A DNA stretch of 64,000 nucleotides, from contig NZ_CP029033.1 of NCBI RefSeq assembly GCF_003073475.1, positions 1,054,001-1,118,000 of the forward strand, given 5' to 3'. Origin of the DNA: Actinobaculum sp. 313. Its GTDB lineage: Bacteria > Actinomycetota > Actinomycetes > Actinomycetales > Actinomycetaceae. This document shows, piece by piece, positions 36,171 to 45,191 of the stretch. The notes under the pieces were generated by a model that was not told where the DNA came from, made no database searches, and saw nothing but the letters and a program-made list of their open reading frames with translations. The stretch's first letter is position 1; every line of letters begins with the position of its first letter. The position numbers and the translations under genes are program-made.

Positions 36171-39100
36171 CTTACGAGAAGATCATGCGTATGATCCACC
36201 CGGATCGGAACGCGCAGCCTACCGCGGAACAACGGCTGGTGATCGAAGCCGAGGATCCGGCGCTGTTGGTTGTAGCCGGAGCTGGGTCGGGAAAGACGGC
36301 TACGATGGCCGATCGCATCGCTTATCAGGTGGCCATCGGACGTGCAGATCCTGGAGAAGTGCTCGGCCTGACCTTCACCCGTAAAGCCGCCGGTGAGCTG
36401 GCACAACGTGTGGAGAGCACACTCGGCCGCCTGAATCGGGTAGTACAACAACGCGAATCCTTGACAAGGCCATTGATCACCACATACAACTCATTTGCGG
36501 TAGATATCGCCTCCAGTTATGGGCTGTTAATCGGCGTCGATCCGGCGGCGCGTCTGATTACGGACGGTGAACGATGGCAGCTCATGTCGCAGATCATCGA
36601 CGAGTGGCCGAGCGGCGCAAATGACTTCGGTGACCTCGAGCGCTCAAGCCTCGTGGAATCGGCATTGGTGCTGGAGGCCGCGATTCTTGACAATCAACTC
36701 ACCACCGATGGGGTACGTGAGTTTCTCGACGCCGAGATGACAGCCATTGACGTTTTGGCACAGGAGAAGCAACGGTTCGGCAAAGATCAAAGTGCGGACT
36801 CGAAGGCGTGGAGTGAACTCAAAGGGAAAGCGCCCGCATCGCTACGACTGCGCCGGGAACTACTGGATGTGGTTGAGGCATATTTCCAGCGAAAACGGGA
36901 CGAGGGCTTGGTTGAGTTTGCCGATCAGGTTGCCTCAGCCTCCGCCGTACTGAATCGTCATCCCGACATTGGACGCGAGGTCGCTAGCCAATACCGGCTG
37001 GTGCTGTTGGACGAGTATCAAGATACCTCGGTGAATCAGGCCGCTTTCATTTACTCCGCATTGACTCGCGGCGAAGATACGCAGGCAGGCTCGTGGAGGT
37101 CGGTCTGCGCGGTGGGAGATCCGAACCAGGCCATTTACGGGTGGCGCGGTGCCAGTGCGAACGCCCTGGCGGACTTCGCCGCCAGACTGCCACATGTGCG
37201 GCGACTATCGCTGTCGGTCTCCTTCCGCTCGGACGATGCCATCCTCGACGCCGCAAATGCCGTTGCTGCGAGTATTACGACCGGCGGCGTCGGAGTGAGG
37301 AAGCTTCGTTCACGTCCTCATGCCGGGCCGGGCCGCGTTATTGAGATACGGCCCTGGCTGCGCGAGGAATCCTATCTAGCCATTGGGCTGCGGATCCGTG
37401 ACGTGATTGCCGAGCTCCGTCGTACTCGGCCCGACCATCGCCCGGAGATTGCCGTGCTCGGGCGAAAACGCATTTACCTTGAGCGCATGGCTCCTGTACT
37501 TCAGTCACTGGGCATCCCCTACGAGTTCGTCGGTGGGGAGAGCATGATTCGTCGGCCTGAGATACTGACCCTGCGAGCGGCGCTCGGTGTTGTCGCGAGC
37601 CCGGGTCGCAACGACCTCCTGATCCGACTGCTGACGCTCTACGGAATCGGTGCGGACGATCTGCGCGCGCTCGATGGCTGGTCACGCGAGCTTGCGAAGC
37701 GACAGGTTCTGGGAACGAAACTCGATCATCGCGAAGAGCGCAGTCTCATCGAGGCCGTCACCTACCCGCCGCAGGGGGAGGAGAGTTCCTTGAGCGAGGC
37801 GGCGCGGCAGCGCATAGCGGCGTTGTCCCGGGTCTTGGCGGAGCTTCGCCGTGCTTTACATTCTCCGTTGCCCGATCTTATTGCGCGCGCGGTACGGCTA
37901 CTTGGGCTAGATGTTGCGGCGGTGGCGCGCCGGAGTGCCGCGCAGCGGGTTCGTACTTCTATTGATTCTTTCATTGCGTTGGGAAGCTCCTACACGGCAG
38001 ATCATCCCGACTCCTCCGTCGCCGACTTCTTGGCGTGGCTAGATGCGGTGGACCTGCGTGAACACGGTGGCGAAGAGGAGGCAGGGCAAGAAGCTCTTCC
38101 TACTGAAGGTGCCGAAGTACATCCCGGCGTCGTACAACTGATGACGATCCACGCGGCAAAGGGGTTGCAGTGGGAGGACCTGGTCGCCGTACCCGAGTTA
38201 GTCGACGGGCAATTCTCGGAGATCACAAGGGGTGTCCATGCCTGGCCGCAGTCCAATGCTGTGTTCCCCTATCCTTTGCGCGCAGACTATCGGTATCTTC
38301 CCCGATTCCAAGTGACGGGTTGTGCCGATAAGTTCGCGGCAGGGGCGGACTACCGTGCATTCAAGTCGGAACTGTTGCCCGCGCATGAGAGCCAGGAGAT
38401 GCGTCGTTTGGCATATGTGGCCTTTACACGCCCGCGCGCCGAACTTCTTTTGGCAGGATTCGCGGCAGATACGCCGGAATGGATCGGAGGCCTGAAGAAG
38501 CGCGACAAGCAAGACGGGCCAATACCGCTACGTCAGCGATCCTCGTTCTTGAGTGATATCCGTGCGGCAACGGAGGTTCCGCTCGTCCCGATTTCTTCGG
38601 TGGCAGGGCAGGACTGGCCCGCCAACCTACTGGTTGAGGCACCCGAAGCCACGGATATTGAGGAGCTTATGGAAGTCTTTGGTGCGGAGATCGTCGTGCC
38701 ACCGATGTTGGCTCCGGTTCCCACCTTCGAGGATGATCTGTGCTGGCCGAAGAACATATCACGATCATTGGGAGAGCGGCTTCGGACAGAGCCCACGGAT
38801 GACCGTGTGCAAGCGTGGTACAGACAAGCAGAAATCTTGCTCGCGGAGCAGCGCCAAGCTGGTGCCATGGGAAGGGAACGCCCATACCTCACCGCGACGG
38901 ACGTGGTGCGGATGCAGCAGGATCCGGAGCAGTTCAGGCGCGAGCAGCGCCGACCCATTCCACGCCAACCGAGTCATGCTGCGCGCACGGGCACCACCTT
39001 GCACGCGCGAATAGCCAGCCACTTCTCCGCAGTCGCAACCCTGGATATCGACTTGCCGGAGGAGACGGATGAACCAGCATTGCCGCGCGAAAGAGAGCAT

Positions 39101-39496
39101 GAGTTGCTCCGCGTCTTTGCATCAACTCCGTGGGCTGCGCTCGAGCCACTCGCCGTCGAGCAACCGCTGGAGGTTGTCGTGGCCGGACGCGTCATCCGGT
39201 GCACCATCGACGCCGTTTTCGAAACTGGAGGCATACCCGGCCGCGCGAAGGTGACCGTTGTCGACTGGAAAAGTGGACGGCGTCCGGGACCGGAGCAGCT
39301 GGCGGCACGCGAACTGCAACTCGCCCTCTACCGCTTGGCGTGGTCGCGCGCCCACGGACTGCCACTGGAGGATGTGGGGGCATGCTTCGTCTATCTTGGC
39401 TCCGGTGGCCACACCTTCGAGGCGGGGATGATGTCGGAAGAGGAGATCGCCAAGCGAATTGAAGACTCGCTATTCTCCACCGAATCTTCAGCTTGA
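36167..39496 (+). CDS. adnB: AdnB-type helicase-nuclease subunit
   Basis: Partner of AdnA and the main translocating motor of the complex (1109 aa). UvrD-family helicase motifs are GAGSGKTAT (Walker A, about 38-46), TFTRKAAGEL, LLDEYQDTS (motif II, about 281), GDPNQAIYGWRG, SVSFRSD, TIHAAKGLQWED and YVAFTRPRAEL. The C-terminal nuclease domain has TVVDWKSGRRPG and LQLALYRLAW. ATG 36167 overlaps the adnA stop. It contributes to processing of broken DNA ends ahead of RecA; loss in mycobacteria affects recombination pathway choice. Confidence 0.94.
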   Translation: MTYEKIMRMIHPDRNAQPTAEQRLVIEAEDPALLVVAGAGSGKTATMADRIAYQVAIGRADPGEVLGLTFTRKAAGELAQRVESTLGRLNRVVQQRESLTRPLITTYNSFAVDIASSYGLLIGVDPAARLITDGERWQLMSQIIDEWPSGANDFGDLERSSLVESALVLEAAILDNQLTTDGVREFLDAEMTAIDVLAQEKQRFGKDQSADSKAWSELKGKAPASLRLRRELLDVVEAYFQRKRDEGLVEFADQVASASAVLNRHPDIGREVASQYRLVLLDEYQDTSVNQAAFIYSALTRGEDTQAGSWRSVCAVGDPNQAIYGWRGASANALADFAARLPHVRRLSLSVSFRSDDAILDAANAVAASITTGGVGVRKLRSRPHAGPGRVIEIRPWLREESYLAIGLRIRDVIAELRRTRPDHRPEIAVLGRKRIYLERMAPVLQSLGIPYEFVGGESMIRRPEILTLRAALGVVASPGRNDLLIRLLTLYGIGADDLRALDGWSRELAKRQVLGTKLDHREERSLIEAVTYPPQGEESSLSEAARQRIAALSRVLAELRRALHSPLPDLIARAVRLLGLDVAAVARRSAAQRVRTSIDSFIALGSSYTADHPDSSVADFLAWLDAVDLREHGGEEEAGQEALPTEGAEVHPGVVQLMTIHAAKGLQWEDLVAVPELVDGQFSEITRGVHAWPQSNAVFPYPLRADYRYLPRFQVTGCADKFAAGADYRAFKSELLPAHESQEMRRLAYVAFTRPRAELLLAGFAADTPEWIGGLKKRDKQDGPIPLRQRSSFLSDIRAATEVPLVPISSVAGQDWPANLLVEAPEATDIEELMEVFGAEIVVPPMLAPVPTFEDDLCWPKNISRSLGERLRTEPTDDRVQAWYRQAEILLAEQRQAGAMGRERPYLTATDVVRMQQDPEQFRREQRRPIPRQPSHAARTGTTLHARIASHFSAVATLDIDLPEETDEPALPREREHELLRVFASTPWAALEPLAVEQPLEVVVAGRVIRCTIDAVFETGGIPGRAKVTVVDWKSGRRPGPEQLAARELQLALYRLAWSRAHGLPLEDVGACFVYLGSGGHTFEAGMMSEEEIAKRIEDSLFSTESSA

Positions 39497-39541
39497 CTAC
39501 TTCTTCCTCTGCCCACGCCCCGCTCAGAGAGGATTCCCCGC

Positions 39542-40510
39542 TCAGGGCGCGTTGTTTGCCTGCGGATCTACGTTCCAGGACGGTCCGATCACCAAGTCGG
39601 GATCGGCATTGATTTGCTCCGCGAGATCAAGGAGCATGGTCTCCGCATCTGTGCGCACCGAGTTGTTGGATGTGCGGATGCCGTACATGAGCCAGCGGAT
39701 CACGGCCAGCTCCGACATGAGCAAGGTTCGGCTATACATGGCGTCGTCGACTCTGACCCCGCGCGTATTCTGATATGACTCGACGATGAGATCGAAGGGC
39801 TCATCGCCTAACCCGAGCAGCGGTGCAAGATCCTGTGCCGGGTCACCCACACGGGCCTCACCGAATCCGAGAACGGAGGACACCGTCGTGCCGTTCGACC
39901 AGAGGAAATTCTCGGCGGCGACGTCGCCGTGCACGACAACCGGCTCATACTGCCACAGAGCATCATCCTCCAGCGCGTTCTCCCAACGACGGCGAAGAAC
40001 GGCGGGAATGGAGGATGTCTGTGCCGCATCGTGTAACTCAACGCGCAGCCGCTGGCGCCATTCTTCCACGCTGTACACCGGAAGACCTGCCCGAGCGATG
40101 ACGTCGGTGGAGAGCGAATGAATGGCGGCAAGTGTGCGCCCGAGTTCACGGGCCTGGGCGTCATTCATGAGTTCGAATTCGTTGCTATGCCCAAAGGGTT
40201 CCGGATAGACAATTGCACGTCCGTCGGCTGCACCGTCGGCGAAACCCGCAGGTCGCATGATGTCGAAGGACAGGCGTCCGGCACGCAACTCCTCAAGTAG
40301 TATCGGCGCCAGGGAGGCCTCCGCCTCGAGGATTGTCGCGGCCAGTGAGTTTTTCGGGTACTTCACAACCCAGTGCTGCCCGCGTGCATCAAGGACACCA
40401 CCGGTGACAAAGTCTTCCGATTCAGTAAAGGGCGGACGCGTCCCGACGGCCTCCAGACCGTCGATAGCACTGACGGCCAGTGCGGCGAGGTAAAGCGGCG
40501 AAGTGTTCAC
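39542..40510 (-). CDS. Phosphotransferase-like (APH/macrolide kinase fold) protein
   Basis: Protein of 322 aa with the aminoglycoside phosphotransferase fold: an ATP-lobe Lys in HWVVKYPK, the Brenner motif VHGDVAAENFLW, and VGDPAQDLAPLL. In the DFG-equivalent position, normally IDFG/IDWG, the sequence reads VLGFGEARVGDP, so the Mg-binding Asp is replaced by Gly. It may therefore be a weak or inactive kinase. GTG 40510 follows AGGGAG. Homologues next to adnB occur in other actinobacteria. There is no reason to call it a resistance gene. Confidence 0.82.
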   Translation of the reverse strand: MNTSPLYLAALAVSAIDGLEAVGTRPPFTESEDFVTGGVLDARGQHWVVKYPKNSLAATILEAEASLAPILLEELRAGRLSFDIMRPAGFADGAADGRAIVYPEPFGHSNEFELMNDAQARELGRTLAAIHSLSTDVIARAGLPVYSVEEWRQRLRVELHDAAQTSSIPAVLRRRWENALEDDALWQYEPVVVHGDVAAENFLWSNGTTVSSVLGFGEARVGDPAQDLAPLLGLGDEPFDLIVESYQNTRGVRVDDAMYSRTLLMSELAVIRWLMYGIRTSNNSVRTDAETMLLDLAEQINADPDLVIGPSWNVDPQANNAP

Positions 40511-40639
40511 TCCCTAAACCTACGTGTTCTTGACTCTCCTCCCAAACACCACACACCGAACGCAGGTCGGATGAGGCGGATGACGGCGGTGGATTGTGGT
40601 GGCAGTGGCCGGGAATACGCGGAGGGTGAGTAACCGAAG

Positions 40640-40661
40640 TTATCCACAGGGGTGTGGATAC
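40640..40661. promoter_or_regulatory. Inverted pair of DnaA boxes upstream of tadA
   Basis: A perfect DnaA box TTATCCACA (40640-40648), a GGGG spacer, then TGTGGATAC (40653-40661), the reverse box with one change. Together they form a dyad with 8-bp perfect arms about 80 nt before the tad operon. This could let DnaA, or another protein recognising the dyad, control pilus genes. Confidence 0.6.
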
Positions 40662-40741
40662 GTTCTGCGTAGGGTGCGACTACTGACTTAGCGTGAGAAC
40701 GGAAACGGACAGCGGTTGCAGTTGACCTGGGCAGGAGAAAG

Positions 40742-41983
40742 ATGAGTGCCGATGTGAACGCTGGTCTCGAGGGGCAGGTGCGCCGCCTCGTGCGGCAGCG
40801 CGGCATTGACCCGCAGCGTGAACCGGATGCGCTCGAGGCTTTGATCAGCGAGGCGATCACGCGCCATGAACACGCCGCTGTGCGTGGCACGGTCGAACCG
40901 ATCAGCGAGATAGGGACGGCTCGGCGTGCGGTGCGTGACGCGGTTGGCGGATACGGCCCGCTGCAACCGTTCTTCGACGATCCCGACGTGGAAGAGATCT
41001 GGATTGATGATCCTGGACGCGTATTTGTAGCTCGTGCCGGCCGCAGTGAGCTCACCAACGTCACGCTGACGGATACGCAAGTCCATGACCTCGTGGAAAG
41101 GATGCTGCGGGCCTCCGGGCGTCGGCTCGACCTCTCCAGTCCCTTTGTCGATGCGGCTCTCGAATCCGGTGAGCGCCTTCATGCTGTCATCCCGGATATA
41201 ACGCGTCGCCACTGGGCCGTCAACATTCGCAAGTACGTTGTGCGTGCGCGCGGGCTGGGCGAACTCGTTGCCGCTGGGACGCTGACGCGGCAGGCGGCGG
41301 AATTTCTTTCGGCAGCGGTGGAAGCGGGAATGAATATCCTGGTGTCAGGGGCGACACAGGCCGGCAAGACCACGATGCTGCGGGCCTTGCTGGGTTCGGT
41401 TCCGTCTGGCGACCGCATCATCACGGCGGAGGAGGTCTTCGAACTGGCGCTGGAGCACCGCGATGTCGTTGCGATGCAAACCCGTCCGCCGTCAATCGAG
41501 GGGCGGGGAGAGGTGACGCTCCGTCGCCTGGTGCGCGAAGCGCTGCGGATGCGCCCCGACCATATTGTGATCGGCGAGGTCCGTTCCTCAGAGGCATTCG
41601 ATCTACTCGTCGCCTTGAACTCGGGCGTACCCGGTGCCTGCACCATACATGCCAACTCGGCCCGGGAGGCCATTCTCAAGCTTTGCACCTTGCCGCTGCT
41701 GGCCGGCGAGAATGTCACTTCGGCCTTCGTCGTGCCAACAGTAGCTTCGACCGTTGATCTCGTCATCCATATGGAGAGGGATGCGGCAGGGCTACGCATC
41801 GTGAAAGAAGTTGCGGCAGTCACCGGAAGAATTGAGTCGGGGCGCATCGAGATGGCGAGCCTGTTCGCCTACCGCAACGGTGCTCTTGTTCAGTGCAGCA
41901 GTGAATTACCACGGCGGGGGCGCAAGGGTATCAATATGGCAGGTCCGCCGCACGTCCCGAAGGAGAGTGCGTCATGGCGGTAG
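40742..41983 (+). CDS. tadA: TadA/CpaF secretion ATPase of the Tad (Flp) pilus
   Basis: Cytoplasmic hexameric ATPase (413 aa) powering Flp pilus assembly or DNA-uptake-like pili. After an N-terminal helical domain there is GYGPLQPFFDDPDVEEIWID, typical of CpaF, then Walker A SGATQAGKTTML (about 199-210), the Asp box TAEEVFELAL and Walker B-region PDHIVIGEVRSSEAFDLL. AGGAGA lies just before ATG 40742. It starts an overlapping run of pilus genes; the next gene begins inside its last codons. Confidence 0.93.
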   Translation: MSADVNAGLEGQVRRLVRQRGIDPQREPDALEALISEAITRHEHAAVRGTVEPISEIGTARRAVRDAVGGYGPLQPFFDDPDVEEIWIDDPGRVFVARAGRSELTNVTLTDTQVHDLVERMLRASGRRLDLSSPFVDAALESGERLHAVIPDITRRHWAVNIRKYVVRARGLGELVAAGTLTRQAAEFLSAAVEAGMNILVSGATQAGKTTMLRALLGSVPSGDRIITAEEVFELALEHRDVVAMQTRPPSIEGRGEVTLRRLVREALRMRPDHIVIGEVRSSEAFDLLVALNSGVPGACTIHANSAREAILKLCTLPLLAGENVTSAFVVPTVASTVDLVIHMERDAAGLRIVKEVAAVTGRIESGRIEMASLFAYRNGALVQCSSELPRRGRKGINMAGPPHVPKESASWR

Positions 41984-42822
41984 CAGTCGGGCTACTCCTC
42001 GGAACGGGCATTGTCATTGTGGCGTCCGTGCTCGGTGGAGTGGTAGAGCCCTGGCGAAAACCGCATGCGCTGAGGCTGTTGCCCGCACCGCGAACCGTCG
42101 CTGTGGCGGTTCTTTGCGGGGTAGCTGTGGGCGGTGCGCTTCTGTTTGGTACTCGGCAGGTTCCCCTGGCAATAAGTGGCGGCATTCTCGGTATCGGCGC
42201 ACCCCGTAGCATTCAGCAGTCACTGCTGCGCCGTCGACGTCGCCTGATGCGTGAGAGCTGGCCTGAAGCACTGGACGATATTGTGTCAGCTTTGCGAGCA
42301 GGTCTGAGCATTGGTGAAGCGGTGGCGGCGCAGGGCACGCGTGGACCGGAGTCGATGCGCCCGTACTTCCTCCGCTTCTCCGCACAACTCGAAGCGACCG
42401 GGCGGATGGAAGAGTCCTTGGATGCGTTGAAAGAAGGCTTCGCGGATCCGGTTGCGGACCGCACGGTTGAGGCGATGCGGTTGGCAAGTCAGTTGGGAGG
42501 ATACGATCTGGCGGTCATGTTCGGTGAACTGTCACAAACGCTACGCGCGGAGAATCGGGCACGCGGGGAACTACTTGCACGTCAGTCATGGACGGTCAAC
42601 GGGGCCCGTATTGCGGCAGCGGCGCCTTGGATAGTTCTTGCCTTGTTGTGCACCCGGCCGGGTACCGCCCAGGCCTTCTCCAACCCTCTGGGAAGTCTCG
42701 TTCTTCTGTGCGGATTGGTGGCGACGGTCGTCGCATACATAGCGATGATGCGAATCGGTCGACTTCCCGAAGAACCGCGCGTATTAAGCGGCGGTGCCGC
42801 ACAGCTGAAAAGGGGCGGGTGA
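41974..42822 (+). CDS. tadB: TadB-like type II/IV secretion F-domain membrane protein
   Basis: Platform protein of the Tad pilus (282 aa). Two N-terminal membrane segments, a cytoplasmic T2SSF domain (WPEALDDIVSALRAGLSIGEA; AMRLASQLGGYDLAVMFGELS) and two C-terminal segments are visible. ATG 41974 lies within the last ten bases of tadA. TadB and TadC form the inner-membrane base contacted by TadA. Confidence 0.9.
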   Translation: MAVAVGLLLGTGIVIVASVLGGVVEPWRKPHALRLLPAPRTVAVAVLCGVAVGGALLFGTRQVPLAISGGILGIGAPRSIQQSLLRRRRRLMRESWPEALDDIVSALRAGLSIGEAVAAQGTRGPESMRPYFLRFSAQLEATGRMEESLDALKEGFADPVADRTVEAMRLASQLGGYDLAVMFGELSQTLRAENRARGELLARQSWTVNGARIAAAAPWIVLALLCTRPGTAQAFSNPLGSLVLLCGLVATVVAYIAMMRIGRLPEEPRVLSGGAAQLKRGG

Positions 42823-43691
42823 TGGGATTCTGTGTCGGTGCGGGTATCGGGCTGGGGCTGTGGTTGGTGCTGTGTTCGCTCTTGCCCGTCAGGCCACGAG
42901 TCGTAGAGCGAGTACTCCCTTATCTCGACGACGGCTGGCGCGGTGAGCACGTAGGGTGGAGACTTCGCCTGGCAACCGATTTCATGCGTGTCGTCGACCG
43001 GGTCGGTTCATCCACGTCTTCGGTCCGGCGGCGGGTCAATAGTCTCGGGACGCTCACAGTCGAGCAGTTTCGGCTCCGGCAGCTCAAATGGACCGTTCTG
43101 GGACTGGCGTTCGGCCTCTTCGTGGCGCTGGTACTTGTCGCGCGGGGAGTAAGTGTGCCGTTCGGCGTCGTCATGGTATGCGGCGGAGGGATCGGGGGCG
43201 CACTTGGTGCCGATTCGTGGCTCAGTCGGCAGGCCCGTGCTCACTGTGCGCGCCTGACTCGGGAGCTGCCCGATGTTGCCGAACTGTTGGCTCTCGCGGT
43301 GGGGGCGGGAGAATCGATCCTTGCCGGTCTGGAACGTGTCCAGGGGTTGGGGCATGGCGCGCTGACATGGGAAATAGAACGAACGCTACGCGACGTTCGT
43401 GCGGGTACGCCGCTCGTTGAAGCACTGCGGGCAATGTCGCAGCGAAGTGAGAGCCCGAGTATCAGCAGGTTTTCCGATGCGCTTGTGACCTCGATCGAAC
43501 GCGGCACGTCGCTATCGGTGGTGCTGCGTGCGCAGGCTGCGGATGCACGTGAATATGGACGACTCCAGCTGTTGGAGGAAGGCGGACGCCGAGAAATCGC
43601 GATGATGGTACCGGTCGTCTTTCTCATACTTCCGGTCACGGTGCTTTTTGCGCTGTATCCCGCGCTGTGTTCGATCATCTCGCTGGAGTAG
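42822..43691 (+). CDS. tadC: TadC-like type II/IV secretion F-domain membrane protein
   Basis: Second platform protein (289 aa). It starts MGFCVGAGIGLGLWLVL and contains a T2SSF domain (LTRELPDVAELLALAVGAGE; SPSISRFSDALVTSIERG) with C-terminal membrane segments (MMVPVVFLILPVTVLFALYP). ATG 42822 overlaps the tadB stop (GTGATGG); the longer open frame starting at 42588 is a shadow of tadB. It should pair with TadB. Confidence 0.9.
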   Translation: MGFCVGAGIGLGLWLVLCSLLPVRPRVVERVLPYLDDGWRGEHVGWRLRLATDFMRVVDRVGSSTSSVRRRVNSLGTLTVEQFRLRQLKWTVLGLAFGLFVALVLVARGVSVPFGVVMVCGGGIGGALGADSWLSRQARAHCARLTRELPDVAELLALAVGAGESILAGLERVQGLGHGALTWEIERTLRDVRAGTPLVEALRAMSQRSESPSISRFSDALVTSIERGTSLSVVLRAQAADAREYGRLQLLEEGGRREIAMMVPVVFLILPVTVLFALYPALCSIISLE

Positions 43692-43932
43692 TCATGCGCT
43701 GGAAGGAGACGTACTGGTGTTGTCGGCCTGCTCCGCAAAGTCTGGATAAGGCGGTGCGGGGCGCATGGCACTGCCCAAGAGGCCGCAGCGTCAGACCCTC
43801 CGCCCAAGGTCAGCATTCACCACCCGTGCATGTCGGCGGCCCTTCGCATACGCGATATGCGGGGTTTGGATAACACGTAGAAGCTCAAGATCACGAAAAA
43901 CTACACGGAAAGGACCAGATTATGGCGAAACG

Positions 43933-44190
43933 ATGCGGTTGCGAAGGCAACAAATGGCCTCGAATTGGACAGTTCCCCTTGCCTCCACGAGCCAATACAG
44001 GTGGCGCATGGGGCAAAGATGGCCAAGTGCTCTAGCGTCGCCAACAACCGGAGAACAAGGCGACGTACCGGGCTGGGTGTTGGTCACGTTGATGACTGCT
44101 GGCCTCATTATCGCAATCTGGGCCGTTGCCGGTCCTGCGCTGGTGAATCTCTTCAATACGGCTATTGAGAAGGTCGCTGGTCTCTTATGA
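43933..44190 (+). CDS. Flp-type major pilin (start uncertain)
   Basis: Small pilin with the actinobacterial core GEQGDVPGWVLVTLMTAGL followed by IIAIWAVAGPALVNLF, a hydrophobic helix expected to be the pilus subunit backbone. In frame, ATG 43933 gives an 85-aa protein. However, the best ribosome site AAAGGA (43909-43914) points to ATG 43922 in another frame, whose reading stops after 37 codons. A single lost base between 43922 and 44035 would join the two, in line with other breaks in this window. The core is secure and the N-terminus is not. Confidence 0.75.
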   Translation: MRLRRQQMASNWTVPLASTSQYRWRMGQRWPSALASPTTGEQGDVPGWVLVTLMTAGLIIAIWAVAGPALVNLFNTAIEKVAGLL

Positions 44191-44731
44191 TCGGCCATCA
44201 TCCGGCCTACTGGCGCTCGCGGGTACACCCACTGTGGTCCCGGAACGCACAAGCGGATGTTCGAGGGCGGGCGGCATGGTCCCCCGCGAATCCACGTTTC
44301 CGGTACTCAGAGAACGGGCCTGGCGTGTTGAACTCTCTGCCGGTGCGGTCCCGGGCTTCCTCGGAGAAGGGGAGCGCGGTTGTCGGCTTTACCATGGCAG
44401 TGGCGCTGTTGCTGTTCGCCGTGCTTGCCCTCTTTAGTCTGGCGATAACACTGCATGTACGTACCGTCTTGCAGGATGCGGCGGCGGAAGGGCACGCGCC
44501 GGCGCGGCGAGTAAAGCAGGTCCTGCGGAAGGCGTAGAGGTTGCAACCAGTCGAGCAGGCGAGTTCGTCACGGGGAATCTGGCAGAGGAATACGCGCGCG
44601 ACATAGTCGCGTATGTAACCGATATCGCGGGGGTTCCGGTGATAGAAGTCGAGATCACCGGACCACTGCCACTCTTCGGTGTGGAAGGGCCCCATATTCT
44701 TTCGGTGAGGGCGCATGCGGCAATTGAGTAA
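44187..44731 (+). CDS. TadE-like minor pilin (one -1 frameshift)
   Basis: Pseudopilin-like protein of the Tad system. The N-terminal 65 residues are polar, then EKGSAVVGFTMAVALLLFAV gives the processing-type segment and membrane helix, followed by ITLHVRTVLQDAAAEG. The frame then fails. Restoring one G at GGG 44490-44492 continues ARAGAASKAG through EEYARDIVAYVTDIAGVPVI to TAA at 44729-44731, giving about 181 aa. The start overlaps the pilin stop and the end overlaps the next gene, so the repaired reading fits the operon. Confidence 0.82.
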
Positions 44732-45191
44732 GGAATGGAGCATCAGCACAACGAACCGGCGAGGTAGCGGGTGCCTGGCGCGCGTCAAGACAGATGCCGA
44801 GCGGGGCAACGCGATTGTTGAGCTGACCGCAGTGTTGATGGTCTTTGCGCTTACGGCGGCAGTGGCGATCGTGACTACTTCCGATCTTCTCGCCCATCGC
44901 AGTGCTGTTGTGGCTGCAGCGCGTGATGCCAGTCGTGCATTCGTGCGCTCTGAGAGTGTGGAGCTGGGGCGTGACAGAGCTACGGAACTTGCCGCGCAGT
45001 CATTGCGTGAGCGAGGTCTGCCTCCACCGCAAGTGGTCATATCCTGCTCAGACGTCCCCTGCCTCACGCCGGGCGCAGAGGTGACGGTGACGGTTCATGC
45101 CGAAGTGCCCCTTCCGGTTTTCGGAAACAGGGTTGAGATTACGGCGGCGTCGACGATGCCGGTCGATGAATTGAGAAGGCAACGGGAATGA
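44715..45191 (+). CDS. TadE/TadF-like minor pilin
   Basis: Second pseudopilin-like protein, 158 aa. A short polar N-terminus precedes ERGNAIVELTAVLMVFALTA, with the conserved Glu of TadE-type segments, and then an extracytoplasmic domain ending in ITAASTMPVDEL. Two cysteines (SCSDVPCL) may form a disulphide outside the cell. ATG 44715 overlaps the end of the preceding gene and GTG/ATG at 45188 overlaps its stop. Confidence 0.85.
   Translation: MRQLSKEWSISTTNRRGSGCLARVKTDAERGNAIVELTAVLMVFALTAAVAIVTTSDLLAHRSAVVAAARDASRAFVRSESVELGRDRATELAAQSLRERGLPPPQVVISCSDVPCLTPGAEVTVTVHAEVPLPVFGNRVEITAASTMPVDELRRQRE

Noticed and set aside
39542-40510. Aminoglycoside or macrolide resistance gene
   Set aside because: Only the fold is shared; a key metal-binding Asp is absent and the context is DNA repair.
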